Assembly (NCBI GenBank): GCA_028691595.1
Contig: JAQUZA010000102.1
Span: forward strand, 1 to 9,481
Reading direction: 5' to 3'
DNA from: Candidatus Rifleibacteriota bacterium
Lineage (GTDB): Bacteria > Muiribacteriota > Ozemobacteria > Ozemobacterales > Ozemobacteraceae
Length of the DNA stretch: 9,481 nucleotides
Position numbers and translations under genes: made by a program. The notes under the pieces are model-generated. The model searched no databases. It was not told the DNA's origin and worked only from the letters and a program-made list of their open reading frames with translations. The first letter of the stretch is position 1, and every line of letters begins with the position of its first letter. This document shows positions 1 through 6,050 of this stretch, piece by piece.

Positions 1-2826
1 GCCTCGCGTGGTATTGAGGATATTTATGAGCTAACCTACATTCGCAAAGATGGCAGCCGCTTTCCGGCAGTTGTTTCGGTAACGGCGCTGCGTGACCCTC
101 AAGGAGCGATTATCGGCTATCTGTTGATCGGCACTGATAACACGGCGCGCAAACAAATTGAAGCCGACCAGAAAATGTTGTCGCAAAGACTGCGCGATAA
201 TCAGTTTTACACACGCTCTCTTTTTGAATCTAACGTTGACGCTTTGATTACAACCGATCTTGCTGGAATCATTACCGATGCAAATAAACAGATGGGTACA
301 CTCACCGGTTGTACTCGTGATGAGTTGATCGGGGCATCATTCAAGAATTATTTTACCGACCCTGATAGAGCCGAAATGAGCATTAAGCTGGTTTTGAGCA
401 AAAACAAAATTACCAACTACGAGCTTACGGCCCACGGCAGAAACGGTATCGATACCGTAGTTTCGTTTAACGCCACAACATTCTATGACCGCGACCGGAG
501 ATTGCAGGGTGTGATCGCCTCAGCCCGCGATATAACCGAGAGCAAACGTCTCGATCGGGTATTGCAGGAGAGCAATGCCGAGTTGAAGGAAGCAAGGCAG
601 ATAGCAGAGCATGCCAGTCGTGCTAAAAGCGACTTCGTTGCCAACGTCAGTCACGAGATACGAACGCCCTTGAGCGCAATTATCGGGTTTGCCGGCCTTG
701 CCTTAAAAACTGCTCTTGACCCCAAGCAGACTGATTATCTTGGCAAGATTCATCTTTCCGGGCTCAATCTGCTTGGTATCATCAATGACATTCTTGACTT
801 CTCAAAAATTGAGGCGGGCAAGCTCAAGATGGAATCGATCGAGTTTCATCTCGAAGATGTTATTTCAAACCTCATTACCATCGTTGAGCCTCTGACGGTC
901 GAAAAAAAGCTGAAGATAATTATCAACATCCCACTTGATGTGCCCGACCCATTGATTGGTGACCCGCTACGTCTTGCACAGGTACTTACAAACCTGGTCA
1001 GCAATGCCATCAAGTTTACCATGCATGGTGAAATTGAATTAGGTCTGGTTCACAAACCGGTCAACGACAATACCGTCGATCTTGAATTTCTTGTTCGCGA
1101 TACGGGCATCGGCATGACCCCAGAACAGGTGGCAGGGCTTTTTCGCCCATTTACCCAGGCTGATCTGTCAACCACCAGAAAATTTGGGGGCACAGGTCTT
1201 GGTCTTACAATAAGCAAGTGCCTCGTTGAAATGATGGGCGGCAAAATAAATATAGACAGTGAACTTGGCAAAGGCACCACAGTGCATTTTTCGACCGTTT
1301 TCGAGGTTAATCAGCAAACAAAGTCCCAGGATATTTTTCCGACCACGCTACGAGGCTTGAGAATTCTTGTTCTTGAAAATCATCCGTCTATGCAGGTCTG
1401 GTTTCGAAATTTCTCTACACGAACACCATTCTCGATTGATGTGGTTGAGTCGGCTCTGGAGGCAATTGTTGCCGTTGAATCAAATGATAAGACACGTCCG
1501 TATGACCTTATTCTGGTCGACAGCCAGGGAATCGAGGGGGACGTTCTGACTCTTTTTCTGCGATTTCAAGAGATTTGTGGCGATAAAAACGCTGCAAAGT
1601 TCATTCTTGTCACTACCCCACTTGAAGAAGGTTTGCGAGAAAAGGCTGCCAGCTTTAATGTCGCTGAATTTATTTTCAGCCCGCTCACTCCTTCGGCACT
1701 GGTCAATGCTGTCGTTAATATCTTTGCCCCATTGGCAAACCTTGAGAAGGAAGCTGCTCTCTGCTCATTCGAAAATCAGCAATTTGCCGGGCTCAATATT
1801 CTTCTGGTCGAAGACAATTTAATGAATCAGCAGATTGCCACAGAACTTCTGGTAAGCGTTGGTATAAAGGTGCATCTGGCTAACAATGGCAGCGAAGCCG
1901 TTGAATTTTTGATGAAGGAGCCCGAAGACCAGCTCATCGATGCCATTCTTATGGACATTCAGATGCCTGAAATGGATGGTTATGAAGCCACCCGGAGAAT
2001 TCGACGACTGCCCAGGTGGTCTAAAATACCAATTATCGCAATGACTGCTCATGCTATGGCAGAAGAGCGCGACAAGGTTGTTGCGGCAGGTATGAATGAT
2101 CATGTTTCCAAGCCCATTATCCCGGTTGTTTTTTTTAGAACCCTTTATCACTGGGTCAAGTCAGGCTTGCCCATGAGTGAAGTTTCAAGCGATAAGAAAC
2201 GTGAAACGACAAAGGTTTTTATGGCCATCCCCGGTGTGAATTTTCAGGAGGGGTTGGAAAGGGTGGCGGGCAATGCAGAGACCTACCTGAGACTTCTCAA
2301 GGAATTCCCCTCCAGTCAGAAAGTTGAGCTCGAAACTATAAAGGAGGCCATATACACAAAAGACAGGCAGAAGGCAATTACCTGTATTCATACAATGAAA
2401 GGTCTGGCGGGCAATCTTTCAATTACTGATCTGTGTCAGGCTTCTGTGGCTCTTGAAAAAAGTCTGATCGCTTCAAACTGGGAAGAATCCAACCGTCTGT
2501 TTCAAATTTTTCAGACAGCGTTTCAGCATTTTGCAATCGCCATTGATGCCCTGAAGCTTCCAAGCGCCAACTTTTCTCCGCCCAAAACGATGCTTCTTGT
2601 TCAGGCTCTTGAAGTTCTTGAGGAAGTGAAGGTTGAACTTCGCTCTAATAGTCCGAAGGCGGGCCAGAGTCTGGCAAAACTTGCGGCTGGTTTTGTCTAT
2701 CCGGCTGATTGTGTAGTCGAATTTGACGACCTGGCAAAGACGATCAGTCAGTTTGAGTTTGAACAGGCATTGCAGATACTGGCTTCAATAGAAGAAAAAT
2801 TGAGAAATGAGGTCGCCACAATATGA
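1..2826 (+). CDS. Hybrid sensor histidine kinase, PAS-PAS-HisKA-HATPase-REC-REC-HPt (5' end missing)
   Basis: The frame is open from base 1, so the true start lies upstream; 941 residues are visible (numbered from base 1). Residues 1-50 are the end of a PAS/PAC domain (RKDGSRFPAVVSV), and a second PAS spans about 70-181. The HisKA H-box (VSHEIRTPL) has its phosphoacceptor at His218. The HATPase has an N-box (NLVSNAIKF), a G1 box (DTGIGM, from base 1099) and a G2 box (GGTGLGL). Two receivers follow: a degenerate one (about 450-580) and a canonical one (about 595-720, Asp652 in MDIQMP, Lys704). An HPt domain has His797 in HTMKGLAGN. A C-terminal helical tail of about 100 residues is common in such kinases. 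No membrane segment is visible, though the missing N-terminus could hold one. By family, phosphate should pass His-Asp-His and then to separate receivers, plausibly the three encoded directly downstream. The stop overlaps the next start (ATGA), indicating translational coupling. Confidence 0.95.
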   Translation, partial: ASRGIEDIYELTYIRKDGSRFPAVVSVTALRDPQGAIIGYLLIGTDNTARKQIEADQKMLSQRLRDNQFYTRSLFESNVDALITTDLAGIITDANKQMGTLTGCTRDELIGASFKNYFTDPDRAEMSIKLVLSKNKITNYELTAHGRNGIDTVVSFNATTFYDRDRRLQGVIASARDITESKRLDRVLQESNAELKEARQIAEHASRAKSDFVANVSHEIRTPLSAIIGFAGLALKTALDPKQTDYLGKIHLSGLNLLGIINDILDFSKIEAGKLKMESIEFHLEDVISNLITIVEPLTVEKKLKIIINIPLDVPDPLIGDPLRLAQVLTNLVSNAIKFTMHGEIELGLVHKPVNDNTVDLEFLVRDTGIGMTPEQVAGLFRPFTQADLSTTRKFGGTGLGLTISKCLVEMMGGKINIDSELGKGTTVHFSTVFEVNQQTKSQDIFPTTLRGLRILVLENHPSMQVWFRNFSTRTPFSIDVVESALEAIVAVESNDKTRPYDLILVDSQGIEGDVLTLFLRFQEICGDKNAAKFILVTTPLEEGLREKAASFNVAEFIFSPLTPSALVNAVVNIFAPLANLEKEAALCSFENQQFAGLNILLVEDNLMNQQIATELLVSVGIKVHLANNGSEAVEFLMKEPEDQLIDAILMDIQMPEMDGYEATRRIRRLPRWSKIPIIAMTAHAMAEERDKVVAAGMNDHVSKPIIPVVFFRTLYHWVKSGLPMSEVSSDKKRETTKVFMAIPGVNFQEGLERVAGNAETYLRLLKEFPSSQKVELETIKEAIYTKDRQKAITCIHTMKGLAGNLSITDLCQASVALEKSLIASNWEESNRLFQIFQTAFQHFAIAIDALKLPSANFSPPKTMLLVQALEVLEEVKVELRSNSPKAGQSLAKLAAGFVYPADCVVEFDDLAKTISQFEFEQALQILASIEEKLRNEVATI

Positions 2827-3257
2827 CACTCGAACAGAAAGAGACGATTCTAATTGTTGACGATGTTGCCGGCAATCTTGAAATTATGTCTAACATTCTG
2901 TCGCAGGATTACAACATAATGGTGGCAAAGAGCGGCAGAAGGGCCTTATCGATCGCGCAAACCTATCCGTTACCAGACCTGATTTTACTTGATGTCATCA
3001 TGCCAGAACTCGATGGCTTCGAAACATGCAGGCTCCTTAAATCAAATCAGGTATCCATGACGATTCCGGTAATTTTTGTTTCATCGCAGACTGATACGAT
3101 TGACGAAGCCATGGGGTTTACGGTGGGCGGTGTCGATTACATCACCAAGCCGGTCAGCCCGCCGATTGTTCGGGCAAGAGTCAAGACCCAGCTCGCGTTG
3201 TATTGTCAAAACCATATTCTTGAAAGAAAAGTTCAGGAGAGAACCATTGAACTCTAG
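2823..3257 (+). CDS. Receiver-domain product made if the amber codon terminates translation
   Basis: The 144-residue product is a full CheY-like receiver plus a short coiled segment. Asp13 and Asp14 form the acidic pocket (ILIVDD), Asp57 is the phosphoacceptor (LILLDVIMP) and Lys109 is the switch lysine (YITKPVS). The receiver ends near residue 126. The remaining residues (HILERKVQERTIEL) form the start of the helix that joins REC to HD-GYP in RpfG-type proteins, so the product stops in mid-linker. The start ATG overlaps the stop of the hybrid kinase gene by 4 bases. If made alone, it would be a single-domain receiver that could still take phosphate from the kinase HPt domain and act as a phosphate sink or competitor. 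Receiver identity is certain; whether this short form is the real product is not. Confidence 0.8.
   Translation: MTLEQKETILIVDDVAGNLEIMSNILSQDYNIMVAKSGRRALSIAQTYPLPDLILLDVIMPELDGFETCRLLKSNQVSMTIPVIFVSSQTDTIDEAMGFTVGGVDYITKPVSPPIVRARVKTQLALYCQNHILERKVQERTIEL
2838..3200 (+). repeat. Receiver paralogue pair, copy 1 (copy 2 at 3972-4334)
   Basis: Residues 6-126 of this receiver and of the REC-kinase receiver align without gaps at a fixed offset of 1134 bases. By hand I count about 85 identities in 121 residues. DNA identity peaks at 3066-3091 versus 4200-4225, where 25 of 26 bases match (IPVIFVSSQT). Many other codons differ synonymously, so the duplication is not recent. Confidence 0.8.
3255..3257 (+). 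other. In-frame TAG between the receiver and HD-GYP domains
   Basis: The codon sits in the context gaa ctc TAG caa aca, within the interdomain helix, after ERTIEL and before QTRDVAIL. It could arise from CAG (Gln) by one C-to-T change, and a polar residue would suit this helix. No ATG, GTG or TTG occurs in this frame between the TAG and 3351, and no SD-like sequence is placed for reinitiation just after it. Confidence 0.85.
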
Positions 3258-3350
3258 CAAACAAGGGATGTCGCAATTCTCGCCATAACTTCACTGGCCG
3301 AAACCCGTGACAACGAAACAGGCGAGCACATTAAAAGAACTCAGCATTAT

Positions 3351-3890
3351 ATGAAGATTCTTGCGCAGCATCTTAAATCACATCCTCGCTTTGCGCCCTT
3401 TCTCAATGACGAGACCATAGAACTGCTTTATAAATCTGCGCCACTTCATGATGTTGGTAAAATTGGTATCCGTGACGCAATTCTGCTGAAGCCCGGAGCA
3501 CTCACAAACGACGAATTTACAATCATGAAGACGCATACCACCATCGGGCGTGAAACCATTACCAGAAGTATGGAATCACTCGATCTTGAGAAGGTCTCAT
3601 CGTTTCTGCGCATTGGCCGCGAAATCGCCTGGTCGCATCACGAAAAATGGGATGGCTCTGGCTACCCGATCGGATTGAAGGATGAAGCTATCCCTCTTTC
3701 CGGCCGGCTTATGGCTATTTGCGATGTTTATGATGCTCTGATCAGCAAACGGGTTTATAAAGATGCGTTTTCGCATGAAAAAGCGGTGGAAATAATCAGA
3801 GAAGGCCATGGCAAGCATTTTGACCCCGACCTGGTCGAGGCTTTTTTATTTTTAAACCGCAGATTTCATGAAATTGCCTCTGGCAGCTAA
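3351..3890 (+). CDS. HD-GYP domain portion (cyclic-di-GMP phosphodiesterase), downstream of the amber codon
   Basis: The 179 codons from the first in-frame ATG cover most of an HD-GYP domain. The HD pair is in LHDVGKIG (bases 3447-3452), followed by the conserved His of MKTHTTIG, the paired His of HHEKWDGSGYP with GYP at 3660-3668, and the ICDVYDAL and KRVYKDAF motifs. The open frame actually begins right after the TAG, and bases 3300-3350 encode the family's ETRDNETGEHIKRTQHY segment. Its Glu and His contribute to the metal site in characterised HD-GYP proteins. A product starting at 3351 would lack them and would probably be inactive. The ATG has no clear SD sequence; the upstream bases are ttaaaagaactcagcattat. 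It is therefore more likely the back half of the split gene than an independent one. The stop is TAA. Confidence 0.6.
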   Translation: MKILAQHLKSHPRFAPFLNDETIELLYKSAPLHDVGKIGIRDAILLKPGALTNDEFTIMKTHTTIGRETITRSMESLDLEKVSSFLRIGREIAWSHHEKWDGSGYPIGLKDEAIPLSGRLMAICDVYDALISKRVYKDAFSHEKAVEIIREGHGKHFDPDLVEAFLFLNRRFHEIASGS

Positions 3891-3903
3891 ACGTCATTAT
3901 ATA
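3874..3903 (+). promoter_or_regulatory. Possible internal promoter before the REC-kinase gene
   Basis: TTGCCT (3874-3879) and TATATA (3898-3903) are separated by 18 bases, each matching 4 of 6 sigma-70 consensus positions. The site spans the end of the HD-GYP frame and the 66-base gap before the next gene. That gap is larger than the others in the cluster, so a second transcription start is plausible but unproven. Confidence 0.25.
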
Positions 3904-3944
3904 TGCGTTTTTACGCCATTCCTGCCCGTAAATCAGCATTGGAT

Positions 3945-3950
3945 GGGGGA
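3945..3950 (+). promoter_or_regulatory. Ribosome binding site fixing the start at 3957
   Basis: GGGGGA lies 6 bases before ATG 3957. The alternative ATG at 3903 has no purine-rich element before it, and only the 3957 start puts the receiver motif at residue 8, as in the upstream paralogue. Confidence 0.7.
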
Positions 3951-3956
3951 AATGTT

Positions 3957-5078
3957 ATGGCTGATACAACAAGAAAAACGATTCTGATCGTTGATGATAT
4001 TGCTGCAAATCTTGAAATTCTTTTTAACATTCTTATTGATGATTACACGATTAAGGCTGCAAAATGCGGCAAAAAAGCACTTGAGATTGCTCAGACTTTT
4101 CCGGTGCACGATCTGATTCTGCTCGATGTCATGATGCCGGATATGAATGGTTTTGAAACATGCAGACTTCTGAAATCATCACCTATTTCGCAGGGGATAC
4201 CGGTAATTTTTGTTTCTTCGCAGACCGAAGTGGTTGACGAAGCAAGTGGGTTTGCTGTCGGTGGCGTTGATTATATCACCAAGCCAGTCAGCCCTACCAT
4301 TGTGAAGGCCAGGGTAAAGACTCATCTGAGCCTGTCGACAATTGCCCGCGAATTGACGTTGCAGAATCTGCATCTTCAGGAAAATATCAGTCTGCTCGAA
4401 CGCATTGAACAGATTGCCAGGCACGATCTGAAAAGCCCTTTGACTGTTTTTATGGGGGCTTCGGACTTCATGGGGCACGATAAAAACCTGAACAATGAAC
4501 AGCTTGAGTTTCTCAGAATTCTTGACCAGTCGGCCTTGAAGATGCTCAATATGATCGATCACTCACTTGACCTTGCGAAAATGGAAAGAGGCGAATACAA
4601 ACTCAACCCTGTTTCTATAAATGTGGCGCATCTGGTGCGTCTCATAGTTAGAGAGCTGGAGAGTCTTGCGAAGGCAAAATCCGTTGAGTTTGCGGTAATC
4701 TTGAACGACAAGAGCCTGCTGGACTCAGATTCATGCCTGGTTATGAGTGAGATGGGGTTGTTAACCACCATCGTGTCAAATCTTGCTAAAAACGCCATTG
4801 AAGCTTCTCCTGCCGGTGGCAAAGTCGTCATCTCCCTGATTGATCAGAACCTTTTTCTTATCGAGATCTCCAATCTTGGCGAAATTCCTGCAGAAATCAG
4901 GCATCACTTTATGGAACGCTATGTAACCTGCGGCAAGGAAAAGGGTACCGGCCTGGGAGGTTACTCGGCAAAACTGGCTGCGCAAACCATGGGCGGCGAA
5001 ATCCGGTTCATTTCAAGTCAGGAGACCGGAACGGTAATAACGGTTTCAATTCCGCATCAGGCACAGTCTGAAGTATGA
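3957..5078 (+). CDS. Receiver-histidine kinase fusion (REC-HisKA-HATPase)
   Basis: The protein has 373 residues from ATG 3957, chosen because GGGGGA at 3945-3950 sits 6 bases upstream. The frame extends to an ATG at 3903, but that adds residues absent from the paralogous receiver upstream. The receiver (6-126) has Asp13/Asp14, phosphoacceptor Asp57 (LLDVMMP) and Lys109. A coiled linker leads to an H-box with His156 (IARHDLKSPL). The HATPase has an N-box (NLAKNAIEA, Asn279 at bases 4791-4793) and a G2 box (GTGLGGYSAK). The G1 box reads ISNLGEIP, so the usual ATP-contacting Asp is Asn306. Related REC-kinases carry similar Asn-type G1 boxes, so this need not mean inactivity. No membrane segment, so it is cytosolic. 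The likely role is to take phosphate from the upstream relay and pass on or modulate signal; the partner is unknown. Confidence 0.92.
   Translation: MADTTRKTILIVDDIAANLEILFNILIDDYTIKAAKCGKKALEIAQTFPVHDLILLDVMMPDMNGFETCRLLKSSPISQGIPVIFVSSQTEVVDEASGFAVGGVDYITKPVSPTIVKARVKTHLSLSTIARELTLQNLHLQENISLLERIEQIARHDLKSPLTVFMGASDFMGHDKNLNNEQLEFLRILDQSALKMLNMIDHSLDLAKMERGEYKLNPVSINVAHLVRLIVRELESLAKAKSVEFAVILNDKSLLDSDSCLVMSEMGLLTTIVSNLAKNAIEASPAGGKVVISLIDQNLFLIEISNLGEIPAEIRHHFMERYVTCGKEKGTGLGGYSAKLAAQTMGGEIRFISSQETGTVITVSIPHQAQSEV
3972..4334 (+). repeat. Receiver paralogue pair, copy 2 (copy 1 at 2838-3200)
   Basis: This is the second copy of the duplicated receiver module, fused here to a histidine kinase instead of an HD-GYP domain. 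Shared blocks include ILIVDD, GFETCRLLKS, GGVDYITKPVSP and ARVKT. A duplicated module with two different outputs suggests that both are recognised by the same phosphodonor. Confidence 0.8.
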
Positions 5079-5100
5079 GATTCAATGTGAGAGGTGAAAT

Positions 5101-5994
5101 GTGAAAGTATTAATTGTCGAAGATGATGTTGCCATACGCAGTATGATGGAAAAAACGATTAACCGGGCCGGATACGAAACGCAAAGTGCCGTGGATGGTG
5201 AGCAGGGATTGAAGCTTTTTAAGGAGTTCAAGCCCGAGGTGGTTCTTTCTGATATCAACATGCCGGTAATGACCGGCCTTGAACTGCTGGAAAGAATACG
5301 CAGCAATGATGCCGATGTTTTGTTTATAATTTTTTCGACCCTTGATTCGCCCGAATTCATTCTGCAGGCATTGCGTCTGAAGGCCAATGACTATCTGATC
5401 AAGCCGGTTCCGGGCCGAGTCGTTACTGCCCTGCTCGATAAATATGCCACCATCATTAACGGTCGAACTAAAAAACGTGAAGTTCTGGGCATGATTTACA
5501 GCTTGACTCTGGGCATGAAGATTGGCAATGACCTTGATCTGGTCAGTAAGGTTGTTGACCAGCTTATGGTCGAAACTGAAAAGAATATTGGCCCGGCTCA
5601 CAGGTTTGGAATTCATCTTGGCCTGGTTGAAATGCTTACCAACAGCATCGAACATGGCAATCTTGACATCTCTTATGAAGAGAAAACCGCGGCAATGGCG
5701 GGCACGGTCGAGCAATGGAGGGAATTTCTGCGATTGCGCTACGAGAACCCATTGTATGCTCATCGACTGGTCAATCTTAAATTTAAACTGGATAAAGACC
5801 GTTGTGAATGGCTGCTTACCGATCAGGGCAAGGGCTTTGACTGGAAAAACATACCAGACCCGGCAAAGCTTGAAAACCTTTTAGAAGCGCACGGCCGCGG
5901 CATTTTGCTCTCATCGATGCAGTTCGATGAAATCACCTACCTTGGCAATGGCAATCAGGTTCGCCTGGTAAAGCACTTGACCGCCCCGACTTAA
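5101..5994 (+). CDS. Receiver fused to an RsbW-like HATPase (anti-sigma/serine kinase type)
   Basis: The 297-residue protein starts at GTG 5101, preceded by GAGGTG at 5091-5096, 22 bases after the REC-kinase stop. The receiver (1-120) has acidic residues Glu7/Asp8, phosphoacceptor Asp51 (LSDINMP) and Lys101 (YLIKPV). A linker of about 40 residues leads to a GHKL ATPase of RsbW/SpoIIAB type: an N-box with Glu177 and Asn181 (EMLTNSIEHGN), a G1 box with Asp241 (TDQGKGFD) and a G2 box around His264 (HGRGI). There is no HisKA domain. By family, such ATPases bind sigma factors or phosphorylate STAS anti-sigma-factor antagonists. The receiver would make this switch depend on the phosphorelay. A helical insert between N-box and G1 (about 190-225) is seen in related response-regulator ATPases. 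No STAS, PP2C or sigma gene is visible in the window, so the target is unknown. Confidence 0.88.
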   Translation: MKVLIVEDDVAIRSMMEKTINRAGYETQSAVDGEQGLKLFKEFKPEVVLSDINMPVMTGLELLERIRSNDADVLFIIFSTLDSPEFILQALRLKANDYLIKPVPGRVVTALLDKYATIINGRTKKREVLGMIYSLTLGMKIGNDLDLVSKVVDQLMVETEKNIGPAHRFGIHLGLVEMLTNSIEHGNLDISYEEKTAAMAGTVEQWREFLRLRYENPLYAHRLVNLKFKLDKDRCEWLLTDQGKGFDWKNIPDPAKLENLLEAHGRGILLSSMQFDEITYLGNGNQVRLVKHLTAPT

Positions 5995-6029
5995 AGCAAT
6001 CTGCAATTTTTCTGAACCTGTTTTAAGTC
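5988..6029. terminator. Weak inverted repeat between convergent genes, possible bidirectional terminator
   Basis: GACTTAAA (5988-5995) and TTTAAGTC (6022-6029) are perfect 8-base complements around a 26-base loop that contains a run of five T. The pair overlaps the TAA of the REC-ATPase gene and lies just beyond the convergent gene's end. The stem is AT-rich and the loop long, so it is a poor intrinsic terminator; the position is its main support. Confidence 0.25.
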
Positions 6030-6050
6030 AAATCTGGCATTGGCAGTGAT

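Larger units (their letters stand above)
2823..3890 (+). pseudogene. RpfG-like REC-HD-GYP phosphodiesterase interrupted by an in-frame amber codon
   Basis: Read through the TAG at 3255-3257, the frame gives one continuous protein of 355 residues including the TAG position, a usual length for REC-HD-GYP response regulators. No base is gained or lost. Codons after the TAG continue the expected linker and the start of the HD-GYP domain (QTRDVAILAITSLAETRDN, then ETGEHIKRTQ), which lies before the first downstream ATG at 3351. HD-GYP proteins hydrolyse cyclic-di-GMP at a metal centre; phosphorylation of the receiver normally sets the activity. The frame is otherwise intact, with all recognisable catalytic motifs. 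This fits a recent nonsense mutation, a base-call error, or genuine TAG decoding (suppression or recoding). I call it a pseudogene for want of evidence of readthrough. Its position after the hybrid kinase makes it a natural phosphorelay target. Confidence 0.7.

Noticed and set aside
3258..3350. Frameshift as the cause of the split REC-HD-GYP gene
   Set aside because: Both halves are in the same frame and the sequence between TAG and 3351 translates into the expected family residues, so a single stop codon explains the split.
3903..3919. Small hairpin ATGCGT-tttt-ACGCCAT as a terminator between the HD-GYP and REC-kinase genes
   Set aside because: The continuous stem is only 4 pairs and no T-run follows, so it is unlikely to end transcription.
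5110..5763. 217-codon minus-strand open frame opposite the REC-ATPase gene
   Set aside because: The plus strand has clear receiver and HATPase motifs over the same bases; the antisense translation is low-complexity and has no domain.
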